The notes beneath the pieces are model-generated. The model saw only the letters and a list, made by a program, of their open reading frames with translations, was not told the DNA's origin and made no database searches. A DNA stretch of 64,000 nt. Origin: Tessaracoccus massiliensis (GTDB taxonomy: Bacteria; Actinomycetota; Actinomycetes; Propionibacteriales; Propionibacteriaceae). This document shows positions 1 through 8,580 of the stretch, piece after piece; positions within the stretch are counted from its first letter, which is position 1, and each line of letters opens with the position of its first letter. The DNA lies in assembly GCF_000826065.2 (NCBI RefSeq), contig NZ_LN623540.1, positions 129,448-193,447 of the forward strand, read 5' to 3'. The translations under genes and the position numbers were made by a program.

Positions 1-2218
1 GATCGTCGTGAGCGTCCAGGCCTTCTGCCGCCAAAGCAGCGGCTACCTCCGTCCGGCTCATCTCGGAGTGGGCCACCAACTCGCGCAGCAAGACGAACTC
101 GTGCCTGCGCTTGGCAGGCAGTAGTTCCCACGAGATCTGGTGCAGCCACAGATTCTCCTCGTCGGAGAACGAGAGCTTCTGCTTCAGGGCACTCGCCGCC
201 AATTCCGGGAAGTGCCGGTCCCCAAGAGCCAAGACCACGGGATCCGCTGATTCGAAGTGCAGGAAGTCCATCAGCCGTGGAGTCCGGCCAACGCGATTGC
301 GCATAGCGACGACGGCTGCCTTGAGCCGAGCCTTGCTACCGAGATTCACCTCCGTGATCGCCTTCAGCACGCGCGCCTGGGCGATGCGATCGAAGCGAAC
401 GCTAGACAGCCCGGCGATGACGCCGGACTCCTCCGACGAGATCAGGTTCCGGCGCAGCGATTCCTTGTTCAGCGACTGGTCGCCGAATAGCGCGATCGGG
501 ATCATGAAGTTGTTGGCGTAGTTGCCGATGAAGTCGATCACCACGAGATAGTCCTTGTCAGGCGCCTTTCGTAGGCCCCGCCCAAGCTGCTGGACGAACA
601 CGATGGACGACTGCGTCTGGCGCAGCATGATGATCTGGTTGAGCGTGGGAATGTCGATTCCCTCGTTGAACACGTCAACGGTGGTGATGTAATCGATGTC
701 GCCGGCCTCGAGTTCCCGCACCACCTCTTCGCGATGCGCCACGCTGTCCTCGCCGTTAAGGCTCACAACGCGCAGACGCTTTCCGCGCAAGCTTCGCTCA
801 CTCAGCTCAGCAGCGAGCACCCTCGACTCGTCCACCCGACTGCAGAAGATCAGCCCACGCGGCGGCACGCCAGCCTGACCGTAGGCTTCGAGAGCTGCAA
901 TCACGTGATCAACACGCTCGTTAGAGACCAGCTTACTGAAGTGCGTCACGTCGCTGGTGGTCGTGCCGTCCTCGAACGTGACGTCAGCTACGCCATAGTA
1001 GTGAAAGGGGGCGAGCATGTCGTTTTCGAGCGCAGCGTTGAGCCTGATCTCGTAGGGCGTGATGAAGTCGAACAGTTCGAAGACGTTGAACCCGTCCATC
1101 CGCTCTGGGGTAGCCGTCATCCCCAGGAGGAAATCTGGAGTGAAGTGGTTGATCACCCTGCGGTGCGACTCAGCACCACAGCGGTGGGCCTCATCGAAGG
1201 TGATGTAGTCGAACGTATCGGGTGCGAAGGAGTTCAAGACGTCTGGTCGAGACAGCGTCTGCACCGTGGCGAACAGGTACTTCGCGTCCGTCTGGCGGGT
1301 GGTCCCTGCCAACTTCCCAAAGTCCGAACGCGGGCCACCGAGGACCTTTCGATACTCGCTGATGGTTCGGTCGAGAATCTGCTCTCGATGGACGACGAAG
1401 AGGAACCGCTTGGGCGCGACGGCTCGGACATCGAGTGCAGACAACACCGTCTTGCCAGTACCGGTAGCGGAGACGATCAAAGCTCGTCGAGCACCGCTCT
1501 GCCGAGCACCGGCAATCTCGATCAAGGCGTCCCGCTGCATCGCATTGGGAAGAAACGCCACGCCCTCGGGAAGATCCCTGACCGCGACCTCGGGACTGGC
1601 GGGGCGCGCACGCGGACGTGGTGGGGGAGGGACGTATCCGGCCGCGTAGTCGTCGATCCATTCCTGCGAGAGCGGAGCCGAACGCTCCACCTGCTGCTGG
1701 ACCAGGTCGCTCAACTGTCCTCCCAGGTCGCTGTCTTGGGCGGCTGAGACTTTGAGATTCCACTCGTGGTTACTGACGAGCGCGCTCTCGGTGAGGTTGG
1801 AGCTGCCCATCATCACCGAGACTGTGTCGTCACTCTGGAAGATGTAGCCCTTGGGATGGAAGGCGGCTGCCTCGTGAATGCGGACGTCGATGCCGAAGTT
1901 CCGGAGGTTGAGCAGTTCCGCGAAAGCGGCAGGTGAGTTGAAGGCCAGATAGTCGGAGGTGATGATCCTGCCGGTGCCACTGAAGTCGAGCAGTTCCTGC
2001 TTCAGGAGGGCGATGCCCCGGGCTGAGACGAACGCGACCGAGAAGGTGAAGTCGGAGCATCGTGTCAGCTCCTCGCGGAGGACTCGCAGCGTGGTGGTGG
2101 ATTCATCGTTGAGGACAACCCGCGGATGGAATCGTCGTGGTCCTGGAGTCGTACCCCGGAGGTAACCGAAGCGGACATCAAGCTCAAGGTTGCCTGCCCA
2201 CGCGATGTCCATCGTCAT
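1..2218 (-). CDS. PLD-nuclease / DEAH superfamily II helicase (partial)
   Basis: This is an open reading frame of 739 codons from an ATG at 2218 to the window edge, so the C-terminus is missing. The N-terminus has a phospholipase-D-like nuclease domain with H121-x-K123 followed by a GSSNLT motif. A superfamily II helicase core follows: Walker A ATGTGKT (Lys near 256), DEAH box near 342-345, and GMTATPER as motif III. Later motifs (DVFNEGIDIP, QQLGRGLR) belong to the second RecA-like domain. The architecture matches COG3886/COG1061 proteins, often ending in DUF3427. The start overlaps the stop of the upstream Nudix gene (ATGA), implying translational coupling. A DNA-repair or anti-phage role is inference. 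Confidence 0.85.
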   Translation of the reverse strand, partial: MTMDIAWAGNLELDVRFGYLRGTTPGPRRFHPRVVLNDESTTTLRVLREELTRCSDFTFSVAFVSARGIALLKQELLDFSGTGRIITSDYLAFNSPAAFAELLNLRNFGIDVRIHEAAAFHPKGYIFQSDDTVSVMMGSSNLTESALVSNHEWNLKVSAAQDSDLGGQLSDLVQQQVERSAPLSQEWIDDYAAGYVPPPPRPRARPASPEVAVRDLPEGVAFLPNAMQRDALIEIAGARQSGARRALIVSATGTGKTVLSALDVRAVAPKRFLFVVHREQILDRTISEYRKVLGGPRSDFGKLAGTTRQTDAKYLFATVQTLSRPDVLNSFAPDTFDYITFDEAHRCGAESHRRVINHFTPDFLLGMTATPERMDGFNVFELFDFITPYEIRLNAALENDMLAPFHYYGVADVTFEDGTTTSDVTHFSKLVSNERVDHVIAALEAYGQAGVPPRGLIFCSRVDESRVLAAELSERSLRGKRLRVVSLNGEDSVAHREEVVRELEAGDIDYITTVDVFNEGIDIPTLNQIIMLRQTQSSIVFVQQLGRGLRKAPDKDYLVVIDFIGNYANNFMIPIALFGDQSLNKESLRRNLISSEESGVIAGLSSVRFDRIAQARVLKAITEVNLGSKARLKAAVVAMRNRVGRTPRLMDFLHFESADPVVLALGDRHFPELAASALKQKLSFSDEENLWLHQISWELLPAKRRHEFVLLRELVAHSEMSRTEVAAALAAEGLDAHDD

Positions 2219-2610
2219 GTCCGGTCGACAACGATCTGCGCAACGGCGGGGAGATCGGCCGGGGCCCACTGCAGCTCTGGCAGCTCTGCCGGCAGGCGCC
2301 AATCCAGGGCAGAGTGTTCGGTGGCGAGAGGCTCACCGCTCTCCAACGTGCAGTAGTACGTGGTGAGGTTCACGGTGCCGAAGTCGTAACGGTGACTGGC
2401 TGTGTTGATTAGGTCGCCGACGACGATGTTGCATCCAAGCTCTTCGAGGATCTCGCGCTTCAAAGCCTCTTGCGGCGACTCCCCTGGTTCGATCTTGCCG
2501 CCTGGGAACTCCCACATGCCCGGAAGCGATCCGTCTGGTCCGCGCTGGGCACACATCACCCGACCCTCATCCAGGATGACGGCCCCCACAACATTGATCT
2601 GCCTGTCCAC
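2215..2610 (-). CDS. MutT-like Nudix hydrolase
   Basis: The protein is about 131 aa and carries a complete Nudix box: G38, E44, then REILEELG at residues 52-59, fitting GX5EX7REUXEEXGU. Proteins of this length are usually (deoxy)nucleoside triphosphate pyrophosphohydrolases that clean up oxidised nucleotides. I chose the GTG at 2610 because a purine-rich ribosome site (GAAAGG) lies just upstream and the protein then begins like MutT. A longer frame reaches 2700, but its extra N-terminus is not family-like. Its stop overlaps the start of the PLD-helicase gene by four bases, so the two are probably made together. Confidence 0.85.
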   Translation of the reverse strand: MDRQINVVGAVILDEGRVMCAQRGPDGSLPGMWEFPGGKIEPGESPQEALKREILEELGCNIVVGDLINTASHRYDFGTVNLTTYYCTLESGEPLATEHSALDWRLPAELPELQWAPADLPAVAQIVVDRT

Positions 2611-2853
2611 GTACGCGCCTTTCAACCCGGCCAGGATAGCCAACGAATCTCCACCAGTGCTCGCCGCCCAGCAGCCCCACAGAGTCACGGCCAGAACCAC
2701 TCAGTTCAGTGCCCGCCGGGGTGCGGCGGCCGCGAATCCAGCTCGGTCGCCGATGACAGCGCGGCGCAGGGCAGCAGATGCCCCCTTGCCGGACTCCCCT
2801 GCGGACATCTCTGGAACCGCCCCTCGAAGTCCTTCCTGCATCACGGCTTGATG

Positions 2854-2871
2854 AGTGAGTGCTCACTCACT
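2854..2871. promoter_or_regulatory. Palindromic operator before the TetR gene
   Basis: An 18-bp inverted repeat with two 8-bp arms (AGTGAGTG and CACTCACT) is separated by CT. It sits 11 bp before the preferred GTG start of the TetR-family gene, as expected for an autoregulatory operator that also controls the downstream exporter genes. Binding is inferred from position and symmetry only. Confidence 0.6.
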
Positions 2872-2882
2872 ACACTCGACTC

Positions 2883-3524
2883 GTGACCCGAGCTACCCCC
2901 ATGCCCCCAGAAGAGCGACGCGCCTCACTCATCGAGGCCACCCTGCCGCTCCTCCTCACCCACGGCCCCTCGCTCACCACCAAGCAGGTGGCCGAGGCCG
3001 CAGGCGTGGCAGAAGGCACCATCTTCCGGGCGTTCCCCTCCTTGGGCGACCTCATCGACGCGACCACGCGCGAAGCCTTCTCCGCAGAACGACTCCGCGC
3101 GGAGATCACGGCCATCGCCCCAGGCGACAGTCTCTTGAAGAAGACCGAGACCGCGCTCACCGTCCTGATGCAACGCATGGGCGAGATCCGCAATCTGCTG
3201 CACACAGTTCATCATGGGTCGGGCTTGGCTGGGGACTCACCGGGTTTCGACACCGCTCGTAGAACTCGCGGGCTCAACCAGCGGAACGTGGTCGACCAGC
3301 GTGGGGGTTGCCTGCGTGATGAGTTGGACGCCCGGCGACAGGAACTCGACGCCTGGCTCCTCGAGCAACTCGAGCCCCACATCGACGAACTGGCTGCCAC
3401 ACCTCAGGAGTACATTGAACTCCTGCGCACCCTCGCACTCGGCCACGTCTTGAACCACGACGCCGCGCTCACCGTCGAAACCCTTGCCCAGCTCGCGCTC
3501 CACGGCGCCGGAAAGGCCAGCTAA
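2883..3524 (+). CDS. TetR-family transcriptional regulator
   Basis: The N-terminal helix-turn-helix is typical of TetR proteins (TTKQVAEAAGVAEGTIFRAF), followed by a helical ligand domain. It probably represses the ABC exporter that follows; its stop overlaps the exporter start (TAATG). An in-frame start also exists at 2859, but it lies inside the palindromic operator; GTG 2883 (or ATG 2901) gives a family-like N-terminus. Residues about 119-134 are encoded by a dispersed repeat element (3238-3283), so the ligand domain carries a foreign peptide (PGFDTARRTRGLNQ) that TetR relatives would not be expected to have. Whether the protein still folds is open. Confidence 0.85.
   Translation: MTRATPMPPEERRASLIEATLPLLLTHGPSLTTKQVAEAAGVAEGTIFRAFPSLGDLIDATTREAFSAERLRAEITAIAPGDSLLKKTETALTVLMQRMGEIRNLLHTVHHGSGLAGDSPGFDTARRTRGLNQRNVVDQRGGCLRDELDARRQELDAWLLEQLEPHIDELAATPQEYIELLRTLALGHVLNHDAALTVETLAQLALHGAGKAS
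3238..3283 (+). repeat. Dispersed repeat family A, copy 1 (inside tetR)
   Basis: The stretch runs from CACCGGGTTTCGACACCGCT to GGCTCAACCAGC and matches the right half of other copies in this window (near 6560, 12720, 18910, 23590 and 43020). It lies in frame within the TetR-family gene and adds no stop. Confidence 0.75.
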
Positions 3525-5263
3525 TGCTCTCCCGCCTCGCGCGGCTCATCAACCGCTTCATCCGCCCCTACTGGGGCCTCCTCACCATCGTGATCGTGCT
3601 GCAGACCATCGCCACGATCATGAGCCTCTACCTCCCCACCCTCAACGCGCGCATCATCGACGAGGGCGTCGTCGTCGGCGACACCGGCTTCATCTGGTCC
3701 ACCGGCGGCATCATGCTCATCCTGTCGGCCGTCCAGGGCGCCGCGCAGATCGGCGCCGTGTGGGCCGGCGCGAACGCCGCCATGCAGTTCGGGCGCGACG
3801 TCCGCACCGCCATCTTCAAGCGCGCCCTCGAGTTCTCCGCGCAGGAGCTCAACACGTTCGGCGCCCCGTCGCTGATCACCCGCAACACCAACGACGTGCA
3901 GCAGGTGCAGATGCTCGTCCTCATGACCGCCGTCATGCTCGTCTCGGCCCCCATCACCATGGTGGGCGGCGTGTTCATGGCCCTGCGCGAAGACGCTGGC
4001 CTGTCCTGGATCATCCTGGCCGCCGTCGTCCTCCTGGGCATCGGCATCGTCATCCTCATCACCAGGATGGGCCCGCTGTTCGAGGCCATGCAGAAACGCA
4101 TCGACGCCCTCAACCGCGTCCTGCGCGAACAGATCACCGGCATCCGCGTCATCCGCGCCTTCGTCCGCGAACCCCACGAGGCCCAGCGCTTCGAACGCAC
4201 CAACGCCGAACTGGTGGACGTCACCACCCGAGTCGGCCGCCTCATGGCCTTCCTCTTCCCCTTCGTCGGCTTCATCATGAACATCTCGACGGTGGCCGTG
4301 ATGTGGTTCGGCGCCCAGCGCATCGAATCCGGCAACCTCCAGATCGGCCAGCTCACCGCCTTCATCGCCTACCTCATGCAGATCCTCATCTCCGTGATGA
4401 TGACCACCATGCTGCTGGTCATGGCGCCCCGCGCCGCCGTCTCCGCAGACCGCATCATGGAGGTGCTCGGCACCGAATCCTCCGTGGCGCCGCCCACCAA
4501 CCCGCAGTCGGCGACGGGCCGCGGCGTCGTCGAGTTCGACGGCGTGACCTTCGCCTACCCGGGCGCCGAGGCCCCCGTCCTCAAGGACATCAACTTCACC
4601 CTCGCCCCCGGCAAGACCACCGCCATCATCGGCTCCACCGGCTCCGGCAAATCCACCCTCATCAACCTCATCCCCCGCCTGTTCGACGTCACGGGCGGCC
4701 GCGTCCTCGTCGACGGCGTGGACGTGCGTAACTTCGACCCCGAGGACCTCTGGGCCCGCGTCGGCCTCGTCCCCCAGAAGCCGTACCTGTTCAGCGGCAC
4801 CGTGGCCAGCAACCTGCGCTACGGCAAGCCCGATGCCACCGACGACGAACTGTGGGAGGCACTCACCGTCGCCCAGGCCGCGGATTTCGTCCGCGAACGC
4901 GACGGCGGGCTCGAGTCGCCGATCGCGCAGGGCGGCACCAACGTCTCCGGCGGCCAACGCCAGCGCCTCGCCATCGCGCGGGCCCTGGTGAAGAAGCCCG
5001 GCGTCTACATCTTCGACGATTCCTTCTCCGCCCTCGACGTCACCACCGACGCCAAACTCCGCGCCGCGCTGCGTCCCGTCACGCGCGACGCCGCGGTCCT
5101 CGTCGTGGCCCAGCGCATCTCCACCATCACCGGAGCCGACGAGATCCTCGTCGTCGACGACGGCGAGATCGTCGGCCGCGGCACCCACGAGCAACTGCTC
5201 GCATCCAATGAGACGTATCAGGAGATCGTCGAATCCCAGCTCAGCGCGGAGGAGGCGGCCTGA
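3524..5263 (+). CDS. ABC multidrug exporter half-transporter with degenerate ATP site
   Basis: This 579-aa protein has an N-terminal six-helix exporter membrane domain and a C-terminal nucleotide-binding domain. Walker A is GSTGSGKST (from residue 370) and the signature is NVSGGQRQR. Walker B ends in D498-D499 (IFDDSFSALD), so the usual catalytic glutamate is an aspartate. This is the known pattern of the degenerate-site subunit in heterodimeric exporters such as BmrC and TM287. Its stop overlaps the start of the next ABC gene (TGATG), whose site is canonical, so the two form one exporter. The substrate is unknown. Confidence 0.92.
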   Translation: MLSRLARLINRFIRPYWGLLTIVIVLQTIATIMSLYLPTLNARIIDEGVVVGDTGFIWSTGGIMLILSAVQGAAQIGAVWAGANAAMQFGRDVRTAIFKRALEFSAQELNTFGAPSLITRNTNDVQQVQMLVLMTAVMLVSAPITMVGGVFMALREDAGLSWIILAAVVLLGIGIVILITRMGPLFEAMQKRIDALNRVLREQITGIRVIRAFVREPHEAQRFERTNAELVDVTTRVGRLMAFLFPFVGFIMNISTVAVMWFGAQRIESGNLQIGQLTAFIAYLMQILISVMMTTMLLVMAPRAAVSADRIMEVLGTESSVAPPTNPQSATGRGVVEFDGVTFAYPGAEAPVLKDINFTLAPGKTTAIIGSTGSGKSTLINLIPRLFDVTGGRVLVDGVDVRNFDPEDLWARVGLVPQKPYLFSGTVASNLRYGKPDATDDELWEALTVAQAADFVRERDGGLESPIAQGGTNVSGGQRQRLAIARALVKKPGVYIFDDSFSALDVTTDAKLRAALRPVTRDAAVLVVAQRISTITGADEILVVDDGEIVGRGTHEQLLASNETYQEIVESQLSAEEAA

Positions 5264-7404
5264 TGACCGACAACACCGAGAACACCAGCGCCAATCCCTC
5301 CCCCGACGCGGAGGTGGTGGTCAAGGCCAACGAACGCCCCGAGCACGGCCCCACCGGCCGCGGCCACGGGCACGGCATGGGCGGCACCGGAGAGAAGGCC
5401 GCCAACTTCGGCGCCTCCGCCAAGCGACTCGTGCGCAACCTGCGCCCCGAACGGTTCTGGATCACCATCGCCATCGTGCTGGGCACGCTGTCGGTGGCGC
5501 TGGCCGTTGTCGGCCCCAAGATCCTGGGCATGGCCACCGACAAGATGCTCGAAGGCATCATCGGCAAGCAGTTCCCCGCAGGCGTCACCAAGGAGCAGGT
5601 CATCCAGGGCGCCGAGGCGGAGGGCAACACCGACTTCGTCGACCTGCTGCGCAACCTCGATTTCGTGCCCGGCCAGGGCATCGACTTCGGCGCCATCGGC
5701 ACCATCCTGCTCATCGTGCTGGGGCTGTACGTGGTGTCGTTCGCGTTCAGCTACGGCCAGGGATGGATCCTCAACGGCGCCGTGCAGCGCACCATCTACC
5801 AGATGCGCCAACGCGTCTCCGCGAAGCTGGACCGGCTGCCGCTGAGCTACTTCGACAAGCAGCCCCGGGGCGAGGTGCTCAGCCGCGTCACCAACGACAT
5901 CGACAACGTCTCCCAGACCCTGCAGCAGACCCTCTCCCAGTTGCTCAACTCGCTGCTGATGGTCATCGGCGTGCTGGTGATGATGTTCTGGATCTCGCCG
6001 ACGCTGGCGCTGGTCGCCCTGCTGACCATCCCCGTCGCCATGCTCATCACCGGCATCATCGGCAAGCGCTCGCAGAAGCTGTTCGCGCAGAACTGGAAAT
6101 CGACGGGTGAGCTCAACTCGCACATTGAGGAGGCGTTCACCGGGCATGCGCTGGTGAAGGTCTTCGGCCGCCAGAAGGAGGTTGAGGCCGTCTTCGCCGA
6201 ACGCAACGAGGAGCTGTACCGGGCCGGCTTCGGCGCGCAGTTCATCTCCGGCATCATCATGCCGCTGATGTTCTTCGTCGGGAACCTCAACTACGTGGTC
6301 ATCGCGGTGCTCGGCGGGCTGCGCGTCGCGTCGGGCACGATGAACATCGGCGACGTGCAGGCGTTCATCCAGTACTCGCGCCAGTTCACGCAGCCGCTGA
6401 CCCAGGTCGCCTCGATGGCGAACCTCATGCAGTCGGGTGTTGCTTCGGCGGAGCGGGTCTTCGAGCTGCTCGACGCCGAGGAGATGACCGGGTTGGTTGA
6501 GCCCGCGAGCTCTGCGAGCGGTGTCGAAACCGCCAAGCGTGGAGACAGGTTGCAGGACAACTCACCGGGTTTCGACACGACCGCAGCTCCTCGTTCCTCG
6601 GAGGCGGTCGGCTCAACCAGCGAAGAGGCGGTCGGCTCAACCAGCGAAGAGGCGGTCGGCTCAACCAACGGGCGGATCGAGTTCGAGCACGTCGACTTCT
6701 CCTACTCCCCCGACACGGAGCTCATCCGCGACCTCAACCTGGTCGCCGAGCCCGGCCAGACCGTCGCCATCGTCGGCCCCACCGGCGCCGGCAAGACCAC
6801 GCTGGTCAACCTCATCATGCGGTTCTACGACATCAACAGCGGCACCATCTCCATCGACGGCGTCGACATCGCTACCCTCTCCCGCGGCCAGGTGCGCAGC
6901 AAGATCGGCATGGTGCTGCAGGACACCTGGCTGTTCGGCGGCACGATCTGGGACAACATCGCCTACGGCCGCCTCGACGCCACGGATGAGGAGATCCTTG
7001 AGGCCGCCCGGGCCACGTTCGTCGATCGTTTCGTGCGCAGCCTCCCGGCCGGCTACGAGACGGTCATCGACGAGGAGGGCAGCAACGTCTCCGCGGGCGA
7101 GAAGCAGCTCATCACCATCGCGCGGGCCTTCCTGGCCGACCCGGCGTTGTTGATCCTCGACGAGGCCACCAGCTCGGTGGACACCCGCACCGAGCTGCTG
7201 CTCCAGCAGGCCATGGCCGCGCTGCGCACCGGCCGCACGTCGTTCGTGATCGCCCACCGCCTGTCCACCATCCGCGACGCGGACCTCATCCTGGTCATGG
7301 AGGACGGCGCCATCGTCGAGAAGGGCAACCACGAGGAGCTCATCGCCGCTGAGGGGGCGTACTTCGACCTGTACCAGTCGCAGTTCGCCGCGGCCATCGA
7401 GTAG
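5263..7404 (+). CDS. ABC multidrug exporter half-transporter with canonical ATP site
   Basis: The protein is 713 aa, longer than the usual 600-650. It has a polar N-terminal extension of about 50 residues containing HGPTGRGHGHG, then an exporter membrane domain and a nucleotide-binding domain with Walker A GPTGAGKTT (from residue 505). Walker B LILDEATSSVD has the catalytic Glu634. It pairs with the preceding degenerate-site subunit. Residues about 411-469, between the membrane and ATPase domains, are encoded by a composite dispersed repeat with three tandem EAVGSTS units. Relatives should not have this linker. Confidence 0.92.
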   Translation: MTDNTENTSANPSPDAEVVVKANERPEHGPTGRGHGHGMGGTGEKAANFGASAKRLVRNLRPERFWITIAIVLGTLSVALAVVGPKILGMATDKMLEGIIGKQFPAGVTKEQVIQGAEAEGNTDFVDLLRNLDFVPGQGIDFGAIGTILLIVLGLYVVSFAFSYGQGWILNGAVQRTIYQMRQRVSAKLDRLPLSYFDKQPRGEVLSRVTNDIDNVSQTLQQTLSQLLNSLLMVIGVLVMMFWISPTLALVALLTIPVAMLITGIIGKRSQKLFAQNWKSTGELNSHIEEAFTGHALVKVFGRQKEVEAVFAERNEELYRAGFGAQFISGIIMPLMFFVGNLNYVVIAVLGGLRVASGTMNIGDVQAFIQYSRQFTQPLTQVASMANLMQSGVASAERVFELLDAEEMTGLVEPASSASGVETAKRGDRLQDNSPGFDTTAAPRSSEAVGSTSEEAVGSTSEEAVGSTNGRIEFEHVDFSYSPDTELIRDLNLVAEPGQTVAIVGPTGAGKTTLVNLIMRFYDINSGTISIDGVDIATLSRGQVRSKIGMVLQDTWLFGGTIWDNIAYGRLDATDEEILEAARATFVDRFVRSLPAGYETVIDEEGSNVSAGEKQLITIARAFLADPALLILDEATSSVDTRTELLLQQAMAALRTGRTSFVIAHRLSTIRDADLILVMEDGAIVEKGNHEELIAAEGAYFDLYQSQFAAAIE
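6494..6670. repeat. Dispersed repeat family A, copy 2 (composite, inside ABC gene)
   Basis: The left part begins TGGTTGAGCC and ends TGTCGAAACC. The right part is the inverted form (GGGTTTCGACACGACC to GGCTCAACCA), giving a palindromic architecture. The right end holds three tandem 24-bp units ending in GGCTCAACCA. The whole element keeps the reading frame open in the domain linker. Confidence 0.8.
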
Positions 7405-7430
7405 CCGGGCCGGGTTGCGGCTCCGTCTCA

Positions 7431-7470
7431 GGTGGTCGATTCGATGGCACACGGGTGAGAATCGGCCACC
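7431..7470 (+). terminator. Hairpin after the ABC exporter operon
   Basis: Twelve-base arms (GGTGGTCGATTC and GAATCGGCCACC, one mismatch) flank a 16-nt loop, starting 26 bp after the exporter stop codon. There is no T-run, so it could be a Rho-assisted or weak terminator. Confidence 0.4.
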
Positions 7471-7527
7471 GGAGAAGACTGTCGGTGCCCTCCGATAGGT
7501 TGGCCTCGACGCGACAAGGAGGTGAAC

Positions 7528-7908
7528 GTGACCGAGCCCACGATCAGCTTCGCCTGGCTCAACGTCAACTCGCCGGGCGAACTCAAAGCCGCCTCCTACC
7601 TCTCCGGCCCCAACGCCAAGCAGTACCGCTTCATCGTGGTCGTCGAGGAGGCTGCTGACCGGCTTGGCCGGGGCTCGAAGCCGCTGGTCTGCACGTTCGG
7701 GGTGCCGTCACTGGCCACCCACCGTCTGCTGTCGGCGCTGCCCGCGAAGCTGTTCGTACGCGCCGACGCCGACGCAACAGGCTGGGGAATACTCCGAGGC
7801 CTGCTAGGCCGATACCCGGAGGCGCAACCATGGCGCATGCCGGAGGGGAGCGTCGGCTACGAGGAAGAAATCTTGGAGGATCTGATCGCCGATCTCGAGC
7901 CCACCTGA
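7528..7908 (+). CDS. DUF2399-like protein, orphan fragment
   Basis: This is a 126-aa protein. I chose GTG 7528 because AAGGAGG lies just upstream; GTG 7522 is part of that site. The centre (LVCTFGVPSLATHRLLSAL, then FVRADADATGWGILRGLL) resembles the DUF2399 segment of TIGR02679-type proteins, which are related to topoisomerase-like JetD subunits. Those proteins are several hundred residues, so this is either a C-terminal remnant or a stand-alone domain. No JetABC-like partners are nearby. The family call is from memory of the motif and is moderately secure. Confidence 0.55.
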   Translation: MTEPTISFAWLNVNSPGELKAASYLSGPNAKQYRFIVVVEEAADRLGRGSKPLVCTFGVPSLATHRLLSALPAKLFVRADADATGWGILRGLLGRYPEAQPWRMPEGSVGYEEEILEDLIADLEPT

Positions 7909-8040
7909 CGGCGTCCTGTTCGGCAGGAGGATGGGCCCGCGGCTCGCCTCCTTCTGGTCAATATCTGCGCGACGCAGAACTTATCGCCGATTCCTCCCGC
8001 CACATTTCGGCTCCTGTGCGACCCGGGGCGTCGATCCCGA

Positions 8041-8580
8041 TCAGGCCGAGGCGCCGTCCGGGCACTGCTCCACGGCGAGGGGCACGTACACCGACAGGGT
8101 CACCCTGCCCTTGAGGCCCAGCTGGAACCGGACGCTATCGGCGCGGTCCGCGGTGGCGATGAACTCGCCGCCGGCTGTGGCGGTGGAGGCGTCAAACCCG
8201 TCGAAGCCATGCTCGGCGAGCGCAACCTCCAGGGCGTCGAGCAGACCTTCGAGGCTGACGTCTGCCAGGTCCCGCCCGATGGGGCCGATGGTGCTGAGCA
8301 CGACGCCGCACGCATCGTGGGCGCCAGTTCTGGAAACGGGCTCCCACTCGACGGGGCCCACCTCGGGCTCAGCGGCGGTCTGAGCGTCGGCGAGGATTTG
8401 GGCGTACTCGGGCGCTTCGGTGGCGACCGGGCTGGCAGCTGGCTCCGGGCGCCACGGCTCCGGCGACACCGCGGGGAACGACGTCTGCGCCGGGGTCGAC
8501 GGCGGGCCGGGCTCCACCGTCGGAGTGCAGGCGGTGACCGACAAGAGGCCCACCATCAACGCCGCCGCGCCACGCTTCAT
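8041..8580 (-). CDS. Putative lipoprotein, paralogue of the upstream small protein
   Basis: The 179-aa protein has a lipoprotein signal with a lipobox ending in Cys18 (LLSVTAC), a Pro/Ser/Thr-rich tether and a C-terminal domain. That domain (LEGLLDALEVALAEHGF, then GGEFIATADRADSVRF) resembles the C-terminal half of the 120-aa protein encoded just upstream. It overlaps that gene by four bases and is last in a four-gene set with a protease and an EspC-like protein. A role as the membrane-anchored immunity partner is inference; the LppA-like families of mycobacteria are an alternative relation. Confidence 0.7.
   Translation of the reverse strand: MKRGAAALMVGLLSVTACTPTVEPGPPSTPAQTSFPAVSPEPWRPEPAASPVATEAPEYAQILADAQTAAEPEVGPVEWEPVSRTGAHDACGVVLSTIGPIGRDLADVSLEGLLDALEVALAEHGFDGFDASTATAGGEFIATADRADSVRFQLGLKGRVTLSVYVPLAVEQCPDGASA

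Noticed and set aside
111-2060. Several plus-strand ORFs over the first 2 kb
   Set aside because: All lie antisense to the continuous PLD-helicase frame, whose Walker A, DEAH and PLD motifs share one reading frame.
3521-5194. 557-codon open frame on the minus strand opposite the first ABC gene
   Set aside because: It is the antisense shadow of a clear ABC transporter in high-GC DNA; the product is a repetitive Asp/Gly/His/Glu-rich string with no domain.
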